The notes beneath the pieces were generated by a model that was not told the DNA's origin, did not search any database, and saw nothing but the letters and a program-made list of their open reading frames with translations. DNA of 64,000 bases from an uncultured Flavobacteriales bacterium (GTDB lineage Bacteria > Bacteroidota > Bacteroidia > Flavobacteriales_D > Sanyastnellaceae): contig CALJFZ010000015.1 in NCBI GenBank assembly GCA_938074325.1, positions 62,001 to 126,000 on the forward strand, in the 5' to 3' direction. Shown one piece after another: positions 7,481 through 15,999 of this stretch (the stretch's first letter is position 1; every line of letters begins with the position of its first letter). The position numbers were made by a program, and so were the translations under genes.

Positions 7481-9535
7481 TCAGTTTCGGTTGTCTTCGA
7501 TGTTCGCAGCGTCCATCATGGCGTTGGACATGCGAATGGTTGCAGCACCACGTGCTCGAGAGAGCAAGGTGGTCTGTTCGGTCAAATAATCTGTCTTTTC
7601 GGCTGCTTCCGTGCTGGACGTTGGAGCAATGACCCAAATGCCATTGTTGCCCACGATAGGAGCAGAAACGTTGCCAACGGGAATGGCGAATGCCATGCCG
7701 ACCACTTCAGGTTCGGGCTGAGCACCCGCAGCGCTGATGGTTGGGAATTTCAACGCCACATTGGTAGCGCTGGCAACAGAACCGCCTACACTTGAAGCAA
7801 TTTCATCGAGTGAACCCGAAGCCATTCGGTCGCTGTACAATTCGCCTTTAGCTTCCTTGATGGCACCCGTGCGCATTTCGTTTTCAACGTACTCAAACAA
7901 TGGAGCGCCTTCTTCGGTGATGCGATCGAGGTAACCCACTACGTAGTTCTTATCAATCAAGATGGGGTTGGAAACTTCGCCTGGTTCAGCGTTGTAGGCC
8001 CAAGAAACCAATTCGGCTGCATTGCGCAAGCCTGAAACGGTCTTTGCGTTTCGCGCAACATCTGCAGCCGTGTTGGTTGCATAGCCTGCATCGCCGGCAG
8101 CCTGCATGAATGCCTCGCGAGAAGTTGCCTGAATGGCGAACTCACTTGCCGCACCGTAAGATTCGCGTGCAGTGGAAGTCGATGGTTCGATGGCACGCTC
8201 GATTAGCGCAATGCGCACCTGCTCGACGGCGTCGGTGTGTTCCATCACTTCAATCAAGTGCACGCCGAAGGAGGTCTTCACAGCACCGATGGAACCCGGC
8301 TTGTTTTCGAAGCAAAAGTCTTCAAATGGCGCGACCATGCGTCCACGTGGGAAGAGGTCGTAAAATCCGCCCTTGGACTTGGAGCCTGGGTCTTCCGAGA
8401 AACGCTCAGCCAAATCGTCGAAAGAAGCTCCGCGGCGCAGGGCACGCTTCAAGCTGTCCGCACGGTCCATCAAATCGGCCATCTCTTCCGCGTCTTGCGG
8501 GTTGTTGGCCTTGAGCAAAATGTGGCGGCAAGCAGCGCTGTCAGGCTCGCTGAAGAAATCCATGACTTTCGCCAAACGGTAGCTCTGCTTCTTCAAGTAG
8601 GGTCCGACGATGTCGCCTTCTTTGGCGTCAAAGAATGTGGATTCGTTGACATCAGTCTCCACGTCGCTCTTGCGCAAGGCAGTGGGCGTGAAGGGCGCCT
8701 CGTTCGTGCTGGCTACGAATAAGCTGTCGCTGGATTCGGTGTTTTCCCACACGGTCTTGATGGAAGCCAATTCATCTTCGATGGCTTGGGCGTCCTCGGG
8801 AGAAGCCTGCAGTGGAATGCGGGCAAAGGTGAGGTTACGGCCTGCGCGTTGCTTGTATTGTGCGTCGTCCTTGTGCGCCTTGAAGTATGCGCGGACATCT
8901 GCGTCAGAAACTTCGACCTCAGCATCGTCGATCTGGTTGAACGACTTGAATACATAGTTGAAGTTGACCTTTTGGTTGGCGCCGGCGTGGTCGTATTTGC
9001 CTTCCAACGAGTTGGAGTAGATGCCGGAGACCACCAAGTTGTCGTATTTCTCGCGAACGCGCTTGGCAACAATGAGTCGCTTGTACGCGAGGAAGTCGGA
9101 CACACCGCGGTCGGTGCTCAACATGGCGTCGAAATTCTGTTGCCAAAAACCTTTAGTCTCTACGTTGGAGTAGAAAGCACGGTTCATGTAAGGAGAGAAC
9201 GCTGAGCCGAACAACATTTCTTCGTACTCCTCGTCGCTGACCGTCAACCCCAAGGCATCGAAGTCATCTCCGAGTACAATCTCAGAGGTGATATCGTTCC
9301 AAACTTCCTCGGCCAATTGGTCGCCGCTGAAGCCCAGACGACGGCGTTCTTGAACTTCCATTTGGTATTGCGCGCCGGAGATGGCGACACCGTTTACCTC
9401 GCCCACGTCGCGGTTACCGGTTTGACCAAACATGGCCATCACCGCATCGTAAGGAACCAAGAAGCCGAGCATGCCGATTCCGATCATCACGATCAGAAGG
9501 CCTTGTCGGTTGCGAATTTGTTGAATCATTGACAT
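7481..9535 (-). CDS. Membrane-anchored SurA/PpiD-type peptidylprolyl isomerase
   Basis: A periplasmic folding factor anchored in the inner membrane, probably acting on outer-membrane and exported proteins. Seen: a cytosolic start MSMIQQIRNRQG, one membrane helix (LLIVMIGIGMLGFLVP), a long SurA_N-like chaperone region to about residue 320, then a parvulin domain (CRHILLKANN ... GASFDDLAERFSEDPGS ... GGFYDLF ... GSIGAVKTSFGVHLIEV) and a helical C-terminal half. The start is the ATG at 9535; the open frame continues upstream but the membrane helix directly after MSMIQQ fits PpiD. About 684 residues, close to other Bacteroidota PpiD proteins. It is last in the leftward run and has its own promoter box 26 bases upstream. 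Confidence 0.88.
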   Translation of the reverse strand: MSMIQQIRNRQGLLIVMIGIGMLGFLVPYDAVMAMFGQTGNRDVGEVNGVAISGAQYQMEVQERRRLGFSGDQLAEEVWNDITSEIVLGDDFDALGLTVSDEEYEEMLFGSAFSPYMNRAFYSNVETKGFWQQNFDAMLSTDRGVSDFLAYKRLIVAKRVREKYDNLVVSGIYSNSLEGKYDHAGANQKVNFNYVFKSFNQIDDAEVEVSDADVRAYFKAHKDDAQYKQRAGRNLTFARIPLQASPEDAQAIEDELASIKTVWENTESSDSLFVASTNEAPFTPTALRKSDVETDVNESTFFDAKEGDIVGPYLKKQSYRLAKVMDFFSEPDSAACRHILLKANNPQDAEEMADLMDRADSLKRALRRGASFDDLAERFSEDPGSKSKGGFYDLFPRGRMVAPFEDFCFENKPGSIGAVKTSFGVHLIEVMEHTDAVEQVRIALIERAIEPSTSTARESYGAASEFAIQATSREAFMQAAGDAGYATNTAADVARNAKTVSGLRNAAELVSWAYNAEPGEVSNPILIDKNYVVGYLDRITEEGAPLFEYVENEMRTGAIKEAKGELYSDRMASGSLDEIASSVGGSVASATNVALKFPTISAAGAQPEPEVVGMAFAIPVGNVSAPIVGNNGIWVIAPTSSTEAAEKTDYLTEQTTLLSRARGAATIRMSNAMMDAANIEDNRN

Positions 9536-9561
9536 GATTATCGGGTCTTTTTTAAGGTTTG

Positions 9562-9569
9562 CGAAGATA
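9562..9569 (-). promoter_or_regulatory. Predicted -7 box for the PPIase gene
   Basis: TATCTTCG on the minus strand, one base from TAnnTTTG, in the 106-base gap upstream of the PPIase start. This is the largest gap in the run, which fits an internal promoter giving extra expression of the chaperone. Confidence 0.45.
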
Positions 9570-9641
9570 AGAGAAATCCAATATCTCCGGGCGTTTTTTG
9601 CTTCTACCGCCTCCTTCAACGGGATTCAACGCCCCTAGGTT

Positions 9642-10937
9642 TCAGAAGGTGTCCTCAGAATTGACTTGGAGGATGACCGTTTGCACCTTATTGCCGCTCA
9701 CCTCTTCCGCTGTGATGCGGAAACCATCAAGCGCTAAAGCAAACCCAGATTCAGGGATTTCCTCGGCGTGGTGAATGAACAGACCTCCTAGCGTTTCGTA
9801 GGCGTCGTTGAGGGGCAGTTGGAGGTCAAAGCGTTCGTTGAGGTCTTCCACATCCAGCCGGGCCGAAAACCGCCACACGCCGGGTTCCAGTGCTTCTTCG
9901 ATCAAGTCTTCTTGGTCGTGCTCGTCCTCGATGTCGCCGACCAACTGTTCCATGATGTCCTCCATGGTTAGAATTCCCGAGGTCCCACCAAACTCATCGA
10001 CCACGATCGCCAAATGCCGCTTGCGTTGCTTGAATCGCTTGAGTACATCGTCCGCAGGCATGGGCTCCGGCACCACGAAGGTGGGGTGCAGAATCGTCTT
10101 GATGGATTCCGGGTTCTTAAATAAATCCTTGGAGTGTACGTATCCGATGGTTTGGTCGATGTCATCCCGGTACACCACAATCTTACTGAGCCCTTTGGAG
10201 ATAAACAGTTCTCGGACTTCATCAAGAGGTGTTTCCAAATCCACCGCCACCACTTCATTGCGAGGGATGAGGCAATCCCGGGCGAGTACCTTGTTGAACT
10301 CCAGAGCGTTTTGCATGATTTGCAGCTCATGTTCGAGCTCCTGCTCCGGTTCCATGCGCCCGCTCATCTCGCGGACAAAGTGGTCCAGATCGGTGGCGCC
10401 GAGTTGCTCCTCATCGTTGTTAGTGGACCCGGATCGACCCACGAGGCGGATGGAGAAATTGCTGAGTCCGACCACGAGCAAGCCGGGCAACAGGAGCAGG
10501 TAATGAACCACCACCAAGGGCACAGCGAAGAACTTGAGCCAAAAATTGGAGTTGCTGTGGAACAGCGCCTTCGGAATGAACTCGGCGACGACAAGGATGA
10601 CCAGCGTTGTGATCAAGGTTTGGGCGGCAAGCACCAAAACGGGTTGGGCGGCATCGGTCCAGTCCGCTACTCCGAACAGCCAGTTGCTGACCAAGGCACC
10701 CGATTCCAATCCGCAAAAGACCAATGCCAGGTTGTTGCCAACCAGCATGGTGGCAATGAAAAGTTTTGTGCGGGAAGAGAGGTGGGTCAAAATGCGGCCT
10801 TGCCAACTGCTTTTCGCATCCAGTTCCAGTTGCAATCGGTTCGCCGAAACGAAGGCAATCTCCATGCCGGAAAAAAAGGCGGATGCCACGAGGGCCAAGC
10901 CGATAATGATAAACGAACTCGAGGGGTCAGGATCCAT
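9642..10937 (-). CDS. CNNM/CorC-type transporter-like membrane protein with CBS domains
   Basis: A member of the CNNM (DUF21)-CBS-CorC family, whose studied members are linked to divalent cation, mainly Mg, export. Seen: four hydrophobic segments in residues 1-160 including SAFFSGMEIAFVS near the N terminus, a CBS pair at about 205-330 (DEVRELFISKGLSKIVVYRD; GGTSGILTMEDIMEQLVGDI) and a CorC_HlyC domain to the end. It is a paralogue of the GldE gene at 15992, with the same domain order and length. The upstream gene stops 20 bases before it and a TAGGTTTG box overlaps that stop. Its substrate cannot be told from sequence. Confidence 0.9.
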   Translation of the reverse strand: MDPDPSSSFIIIGLALVASAFFSGMEIAFVSANRLQLELDAKSSWQGRILTHLSSRTKLFIATMLVGNNLALVFCGLESGALVSNWLFGVADWTDAAQPVLVLAAQTLITTLVILVVAEFIPKALFHSNSNFWLKFFAVPLVVVHYLLLLPGLLVVGLSNFSIRLVGRSGSTNNDEEQLGATDLDHFVREMSGRMEPEQELEHELQIMQNALEFNKVLARDCLIPRNEVVAVDLETPLDEVRELFISKGLSKIVVYRDDIDQTIGYVHSKDLFKNPESIKTILHPTFVVPEPMPADDVLKRFKQRKRHLAIVVDEFGGTSGILTMEDIMEQLVGDIEDEHDQEDLIEEALEPGVWRFSARLDVEDLNERFDLQLPLNDAYETLGGLFIHHAEEIPESGFALALDGFRITAEEVSGNKVQTVILQVNSEDTF

Positions 10938-10952
10938 GAGAAAAGGCTAAAA

Positions 10953-10960
10953 CAAACCTA
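10953..10960 (-). promoter_or_regulatory. Predicted -7 box overlapping an upstream stop codon (CNNM gene)
   Basis: TAGGTTTG, an exact TAnnTTTG match on the minus strand, whose first three bases are the stop codon of the small membrane protein gene. It lies 15 bases before the CNNM/CorC gene ATG. Confidence 0.45.
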
Positions 10961-11179
10961 ATCATTTCGAGCGTTCGAACCACGTTCCAATCGCTGCCGG
11001 AAAAACCGACGGAAGCCGTACCATGCAGCGGCCAATGCCGGAAGCACGAGGGATTGTTTTTGCTGTGCCCATCCATCCCGCCAAATGAAGTAACTAGAAG
11101 CGGCAACACAGCAGAGGATGATGCCGAGCCAAAACCGCTCCGCAATGCGGTTCACCCGTTGAATTTGTTCTTGGTCCAT
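10958..11179 (-). CDS. Small single-span membrane protein of unknown function
   Basis: I do not recognise a family. The protein has 73 residues: an acidic-basic amphipathic start (MDQEQIQRVNRIAERF), one or two hydrophobic stretches (LGIILCCVAASSYFIW, then LVLPALAAAWYGF) and a strongly basic tail (RRFFRQRLERGSNARN). I place the start at the ATG at 11179; a longer open frame exists but would overlap lptC and lacks a sensible N terminus. Sitting 22 bases after lptC and 20 before the CNNM/CorC gene, it is probably translated from the same message, and the topology suggests an inner-membrane protein with a cytosolic basic tail. Confidence 0.65.
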   Translation of the reverse strand: MDQEQIQRVNRIAERFWLGIILCCVAASSYFIWRDGWAQQKQSLVLPALAAAWYGFRRFFRQRLERGSNARND

Positions 11180-11196
11180 GTGCGTTATTCCGTGTG

Positions 11197-11204
11197 CAAA
11201 CCTA
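11197..11204 (-). promoter_or_regulatory. Predicted -7 box overlapping the lptC stop codon
   Basis: TAGGTTTG on the minus strand, identical to the box at 10953; again its first three bases are a stop codon, here that of lptC. It lies 17 bases before the ATG of the small membrane protein gene. Confidence 0.42.
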
Positions 11205-11795
11205 ACGCAATTCGGCGCCTTCCAACACCATCTCCCCGCGCGGTTTGATGATGCGATACGTTTCAAAACGGGCGTCCGATTCCAGTCCTTCTCCGAAAAT
11301 TACGCCGTCCTCTGTGCGAATGGTAACAGGGCGGTTCGTCCAAACCCGGTTGGAATCCTCGGACCAAACCAGGTATTCGGTCTCCAGGATATCGCCCTCG
11401 GCGTTTTCAAGGGTGACTGCATGCTTGGCAATGAGCCGCAGGTTTTTCTCATCCAAGGTTGCCCATTCGGCACGCATGTGGGCCTCGTGCTCCAGAGCGT
11501 CTCCTCCTATGAACAAATCAAACCCATTTCGAACCTCCACAACGTCCTCTGAAACTTCTGCATTTCCGTGTTCTTCCCGTCGCATTTCGGCCGCCTGTAG
11601 TTCATGCAGGATGACGCCGCGCTCTGAATAGCGAAAGGTGCCGTTGATCACGGTTTGGCCCGGCTGGGCTTCATCGGCTTGTACCCCGGATACGTCCGAG
11701 TCCGAGTTGGCACATCCCGCTAAAAAGAAAACCGCCCAGCCGGCTGTCCAAAGGACGTGCGCGACTGAGCGGTCTCGAGTTAATTGGCAGTGCAT
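11202..11795 (-). CDS. lptC: LptC-like lipopolysaccharide export lipoprotein
   Basis: LptC links the LptB2FG transporter to the periplasmic LptA-type bridge that carries lipopolysaccharide to the outer membrane. Seen: an N-terminal leader ending in the lipobox FLAGC (Cys at about 28), so a lipoprotein rather than the bitopic form of enterobacteria, as is usual in Bacteroidota; then a beta-rich body with LRLIAKHAVTLENAEGDILETE and VWTNRPVTIRTEDGVIFGEGLE, the repeating strand pattern of LptC/OstA-like jellyrolls. Length 197 residues is normal. It follows a secreted TPR protein and precedes a small membrane protein in the envelope run. The OstA-like gene at 32577 may belong to the same export route. 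Confidence 0.85.
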   Translation of the reverse strand: MHCQLTRDRSVAHVLWTAGWAVFFLAGCANSDSDVSGVQADEAQPGQTVINGTFRYSERGVILHELQAAEMRREEHGNAEVSEDVVEVRNGFDLFIGGDALEHEAHMRAEWATLDEKNLRLIAKHAVTLENAEGDILETEYLVWSEDSNRVWTNRPVTIRTEDGVIFGEGLESDARFETYRIIKPRGEMVLEGAELR

Positions 11796-11828
11796 GGTGC
11801 GCTGTGCGTGAAACGGATTCCTCAGGGG

Positions 11829-13214
11829 TTATCGCACCCGGATGGTCGTCGTTTCACCTGCGCAAGGGCAGCCTCCGATGGCGGGAATGGTGATCGCATC
11901 ACCGGTGGATTTACCGACAGCGAAAATCTCATCTACGCTTGGGAATTGCTTAGAATTGGCGCTCAACTTCTTCTTGGCAGTTGCTTTCAACTCTTCGTCA
12001 CCGCGGCTGATGGCCATGTTGTAGTAGTCACAAGCGCGCAGGTAGGCCAATCGGCTTCCCAAGGCTCCATCGTTGCACTGCTTCGCTGCACCGGCAATGG
12101 CGTCGCCGATGAGCATGTAAGCCTCGGCGCTCTCGCTGTTGTTGGCGAGGACCTTTTGAGCGTACGCACGCGCTGTGCTGGACTTGCCTAGGAAAGACGC
12201 AATCTTACCGGCCTTCAACTGGTAGGTTTCCAATTCTGCACATTCACCGCACAGTTCGACCGCCTGCTCCATGTAGGTGAAGGCCTCGGCAAAGTTCTCC
12301 GCTTTGGCTTGCTCGTTTCCGATAGCATACGCCGATGGGTGGCTCGGTTCTGCATTGTGACAGTCGATGGCCACAGGGAGGTACAGGTCGTTGTCGGTGC
12401 AGTCTTTTTGGTTCAAAAGGCGCAAGACTTTCTGCTTCAGTTCGAAGTTGGCGGTGTCGGCCGCAACTTTTTCGCTGAGGACAGGGACCATGTCTTCGCA
12501 CTGAGCGATGGCGATGAAGACCTCGTCGAGGTTGCCCTTTGCCTTTTCGCACTTCTCCACGTCTTTCGTTTTGCCAGCTTCTGTTGCCGCTGCGATTCCC
12601 TGATCCAGGTAATCCACGAGGGTCAGGTATTCCGTCAGCATTTCGCCCAACTTTGCTTTGGCCTCTGCCTCGTCTTCCATGGCCTTCATGGCATAGAACG
12701 AAGTGACGTAGTACGTGCTCAATGTCGCAGGCGATGATGCTGCGCCCAAGCACTCAATGCTCTCCTTGAACATGGCGTTGGCTTCCGCAGCGCCCTCTTT
12801 TTTGTAGAAGCGGTAGTAATCCGTGGCTTTGTAAGCGAGTACGGAACATCGGTTGTTTGGCTTCTTGCTTGTGCTTGGGAACAACTCCATGCGCTGATCG
12901 TACAACAAGAAAATGCTGTCTTGGATGGCTTGGATGCGCGCCTCGTCTTCGGTCTTTTTGAGTTCGTTTTTCAAAAAACGCACACCGTCGGAGTAGATGC
13001 CCTCACGCGCCGTGGGTGGGCATACGTCGCAGGCCTTTTTCCACTGGATGAATGCTTCATCGTAGTTCTTCTGCTTTTTATAGCTCACGTATACACTGAT
13101 GGCTTCTTTGCACAGAATTTGTTGTTCTTCCGTTTCTCCGTAGCGGTCTTGCGCGCTTGCAAATGCAGGCGCCAGGATGAGTACGGCCAGTATGCCTCGA
13201 ACGATCAATTTCAT
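11829..13214 (-). CDS. Secreted tetratricopeptide-repeat protein
   Basis: A probable periplasmic TPR protein. Seen: a clear signal peptide (MKLIVRGILAVLILAPAFASAQ) followed by about 440 residues of amphipathic helical pairs, several of TPR type, with Cys pairs such as KACDVCPP and VELCGECAE that could form disulphides in the periplasm. The start is the ATG at 13214, directly before the signal peptide; the seven extra residues upstream add nothing. There is no lipobox or membrane helix later. It lies 13 bases after an outer-membrane protein gene and 33 before lptC, so a role in envelope assembly is a fair inference. No specific function is recognised. Confidence 0.75.
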   Translation of the reverse strand: MKLIVRGILAVLILAPAFASAQDRYGETEEQQILCKEAISVYVSYKKQKNYDEAFIQWKKACDVCPPTAREGIYSDGVRFLKNELKKTEDEARIQAIQDSIFLLYDQRMELFPSTSKKPNNRCSVLAYKATDYYRFYKKEGAAEANAMFKESIECLGAASSPATLSTYYVTSFYAMKAMEDEAEAKAKLGEMLTEYLTLVDYLDQGIAAATEAGKTKDVEKCEKAKGNLDEVFIAIAQCEDMVPVLSEKVAADTANFELKQKVLRLLNQKDCTDNDLYLPVAIDCHNAEPSHPSAYAIGNEQAKAENFAEAFTYMEQAVELCGECAELETYQLKAGKIASFLGKSSTARAYAQKVLANNSESAEAYMLIGDAIAGAAKQCNDGALGSRLAYLRACDYYNMAISRGDEELKATAKKKLSANSKQFPSVDEIFAVGKSTGDAITIPAIGGCPCAGETTTIRVR

Positions 13215-13227
13215 GGTGTTGGTTTTA

Positions 13228-14652
13228 TCAGTCATATAATCTTGGTATCAGCCAATTGTTCTTGAAGAAGGGCATGAGGGAAACCCCAAAGTGGATTCTG
13301 ACAAAAGATTCCTCCAATGCCCCTTCTTGTGTGGTTCGTTCTCCAAGTTCCGTGCCGAAATGGAGGCGGCTCAATGAGCGGCTTCCTACCAGTGGGAGTG
13401 TGAACCCTCCGGTAATCGATTGGGTCTGTACTTGGAAACCATTGATCGCGTAGGGTTGCAGCTGTCGGTTGATGCCCATGCGGTACGTCGCCTTGCCCCA
13501 AGTAGGGTGGCGCTGCTCGGCATCGCCAAGGTTAAGTTGTAATCCGATGTGCATGGATTCAGACGCCATCCATTCCACACCCGCGGACTGCATTTCCGGC
13601 GCAAAGCTGGAGGCCACTTCATCCCACCGCGCTGTTTTGTATTCGACACCTGCAGCAAAACGCAGGCCATCTCCTCGGTCAAAGTGGAGACTGCTTCCCA
13701 AACTCAACGACTGCGGCATGCGGCCGCGGAAATCCAATCGTTCGCTGAAAAAGGCCGTGTCCAATGGAACCGCGATGCCACCCAAGGTTTGGGTCGTCTC
13801 ATCAATGCTGGTAAGCGAACTGTGCAAATTTGTGGCGGGCGTAAACACCCCTCCGAACCGCATGGAGCAGCTCTTCTCAAAGTCACCGCGATCGTTGTAT
13901 TGCACGAAAAGCAATTGGTCGAACACGATGCCGGCATTCGCGGTTACGCTGCGGTGCTGCGCTGTGAAGCGGTTGCGATGATCCAAGAAGGTGGGATCGA
14001 TGATGTCTAGGGTGGATGTCCGGCTGATTTGGCCGAACACATAGTGCGATTGCACGCCGAGGTGCAAAGCGTTCTTTTGGATGCGGATGCTATCGTTTCC
14101 GGCTTCGACCATTTTGGTGCCCTCGAACACGCGGGCCCAGCCCAGATTCAACGCGCTCAGACCCCCTTGCCCTTCGTAACGCTCCGTTGCCAAGCCAATT
14201 CCGTCGTAGTTACCGCTTCGGGAGATGGCGTATCCCGAGTTGCTGAACGGCGAAACATTGAGGATGAGTGCGTTTTTGCCCCCATTGCGCTTCACAACAA
14301 TGCCCATAGGACCAGGAGAACCGAAGGCTGCGGTAGCAGATGCCTCACCTTGTTTCAGGGCCATTCGGTTGCCAATGCCCGAGGCTTGAAAGGTCGTTTG
14401 GCTCAGGTAGGTGGCCGAAGCGGGGTTGTTGGGCTGGAATTGGTAGCTGTTCAGTAGCGTCGTTTCCATGCCGCCTAAGCCGGCGTATGCAGGAGCATTC
14501 AATTGCCCGATCAGGCCAAATCCATAGCGAGAATAGGGCGACAACTCGGATTGCTGCGCATGCAGGCTAGTGCCCACGGCAAGGGAAAGAAGTGCCAGGA
14601 CTGCCCCTAATCCACGCTGTGTAAATGGAAGTGATTTACGGGTCTTAGTCAT
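13228..14652 (-). CDS. Predicted outer-membrane beta-barrel protein (FadL/PorV-like)
   Basis: Seen: a signal peptide (to about LHAQQ, residue 34), then ELSPYSRYGFGLIGQLNAP and about 430 residues of alternating hydrophobic strands rich in Gly, Ser and aromatic residues, ending in ...LIPRLYD. The start SPYSRYGFG and the frequent GxxxG turns recall the FadL-fold outer-membrane proteins of Bacteroidota, to which PorV also belongs. The gene overlaps coaX by 8 bases and is followed after 13 bases by a secreted TPR gene. Similar barrel-TPR pairs are seen beside coaX in related genomes, as far as I recall; the cargo or partner is unknown. Confidence 0.7.
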   Translation of the reverse strand: MTKTRKSLPFTQRGLGAVLALLSLAVGTSLHAQQSELSPYSRYGFGLIGQLNAPAYAGLGGMETTLLNSYQFQPNNPASATYLSQTTFQASGIGNRMALKQGEASATAAFGSPGPMGIVVKRNGGKNALILNVSPFSNSGYAISRSGNYDGIGLATERYEGQGGLSALNLGWARVFEGTKMVEAGNDSIRIQKNALHLGVQSHYVFGQISRTSTLDIIDPTFLDHRNRFTAQHRSVTANAGIVFDQLLFVQYNDRGDFEKSCSMRFGGVFTPATNLHSSLTSIDETTQTLGGIAVPLDTAFFSERLDFRGRMPQSLSLGSSLHFDRGDGLRFAAGVEYKTARWDEVASSFAPEMQSAGVEWMASESMHIGLQLNLGDAEQRHPTWGKATYRMGINRQLQPYAINGFQVQTQSITGGFTLPLVGSRSLSRLHFGTELGERTTQEGALEESFVRIHFGVSLMPFFKNNWLIPRLYD

Positions 14653-15397
14653 GGTTCAAAATGCGATTCAGCACGTGGTAATAGCCTGTCCAAGTAAGGT
14701 TTGGGTCGGCAAAAGTCGGTAAGTCCGCTTGGAGTTCCAAGAATTTCGCGTCGCCTCCTGTGATTGCAACACGGATACCGGGAAATTCAGATTCAAAACT
14801 CCGGATGCGTTCGGACAATTCGGATTGCGCGCCTCCGATGGCGCCGGCTAGCAAGGAACTTTCGGTGTCCGTTCCCAGCTGGATGGCGACTCCTTGTGCG
14901 GCTTGTTCTCTCCATCCTTCGGGGTAGGGCAAACTAGCGGTTCCTGCAAACATGGCCCTCAGCCTAAGGTCGATGCCCGGAGCGATGGAGCCCCCACAGA
15001 ACCGGCCGCCTTCGATGAGGTCTGCCGTAATGCAGGTCCCCGCGTCAATGACGAGCCACGTGGAGTCGGGGTCTTCAGCCAATACCGCGGCTGCATTTGC
15101 CAGTCGATCCAACCCCAGCGTAGCGATGGAATCGTATTCTGTTTCAATCGGAATTTGTTCTGCAAACTCAAGGTGCACGACGTGCTGAGGCCGGTTTTGT
15201 TTCATGGCCTCAAGCCATTCAGTCCATTCTTCGTCAACGACGCCCGTCGCGGCAACCAACCAATGCGCCTGGTCCGACCAATTTTGAACGGCCTGCCAAG
15301 CTTCGTCGTCCTCCAAAGCTTGCACCAAGGTGCCTTCAGAGAAATGGGCCCATTTCACACGGGTGTTGCCAAAGTCGAGGATGCAAGCGTTTTTCAT
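14645..15397 (-). CDS. coaX: Type III pantothenate kinase
   Basis: CoaX phosphorylates pantothenate in the first step of coenzyme A synthesis in the cytosol. Seen: the phosphate-binding start ILDFGNTRVKW, LGLDRLANAAA, the catalytic-site stretch LVIDAGTCITADLI and GGSIAPGIDLRLRAM, then AITGGDAKFL near the C terminus, in the order of the ASKHA-fold type III enzymes. The ATG at 15397 overlaps the gldD stop as ATGA, arguing for coupled translation; an upstream ATG at 15421 would lie deep inside gldD. About 250 residues, usual length. Confidence 0.94.
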   Translation of the reverse strand: MKNACILDFGNTRVKWAHFSEGTLVQALEDDEAWQAVQNWSDQAHWLVAATGVVDEEWTEWLEAMKQNRPQHVVHLEFAEQIPIETEYDSIATLGLDRLANAAAVLAEDPDSTWLVIDAGTCITADLIEGGRFCGGSIAPGIDLRLRAMFAGTASLPYPEGWREQAAQGVAIQLGTDTESSLLAGAIGGAQSELSERIRSFESEFPGIRVAITGGDAKFLELQADLPTFADPNLTWTGYYHVLNRILNHD

Positions 15398-15999
15398 TGC
15401 AATTCGCCGGTGTTCGTCCATGCCAATGACTCGATCAGGTGGATAATGTCTTGTTCAACATGGGCGAGCGATGGTTTAAGGCTGTCCGGGTTGGGGCTGT
15501 GGTCGAAATAAAGGCTTCCCCGCAGGAAATGGTTCGTGCTATCGGTGGCAAAAAACTGAAGGGGACTGGCGACCGGGCCGGACAAAGTGTACAATACGCC
15601 GCTTACGTGTTTCTCGGGAAAATTGAATTCCTGCGTACGGATACCGGTTGCTTTGATTTCATGACTGAACACCATCTGATGGGCATCTTCGACCAAGGAA
15701 ACGAATTGGTTTCGATCCGATAGCTCCTTGAACGTGCAATGCAATTTGGCTGAAAACCGCGGGATGGCGCAGTTGAACCAACAAGCACCTTCGGTTCCTT
15801 CGGGTTTTTGAATGCGTTCAATTTTACTGTACACAGGCACGTCAAAGACGGGACCACAAGGATGCGCATAGCTCGCGTATTCGAATGCGGGAAATTCAAT
15901 CCGATGATAGCCCCTCGGTTTCGGGACCGGGGGTTCTTCACAACCAGACATCGCCAGCAAAAGGACCACTGCCGGAAGGATGATGCGGTGCTTACTCAT
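15394..15999 (-). CDS. gldD: Gliding motility lipoprotein GldD
   Basis: GldD is a lipoprotein needed for gliding motility and T9SS function in flavobacteria; its exact role is not settled. Seen: a short leader ending in the lipobox LAMSGC, then PKPRGYHRIEFP, where GldD proteins begin, YASYAHPCGPVFDVPVYS, and WFNCAIPRFSAKLHCTFKEL. The length, about 201 residues, and position directly after gldE match the known gldE-gldD order. Starts at 15999 or 16008 are both possible and both overlap the end of gldE, so translation is probably coupled. The next gene, coaX, also overlaps it. Confidence 0.93.
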   Translation of the reverse strand: MSKHRIILPAVVLLLAMSGCEEPPVPKPRGYHRIEFPAFEYASYAHPCGPVFDVPVYSKIERIQKPEGTEGACWFNCAIPRFSAKLHCTFKELSDRNQFVSLVEDAHQMVFSHEIKATGIRTQEFNFPEKHVSGVLYTLSGPVASPLQFFATDSTNHFLRGSLYFDHSPNPDSLKPSLAHVEQDIIHLIESLAWTNTGELQ

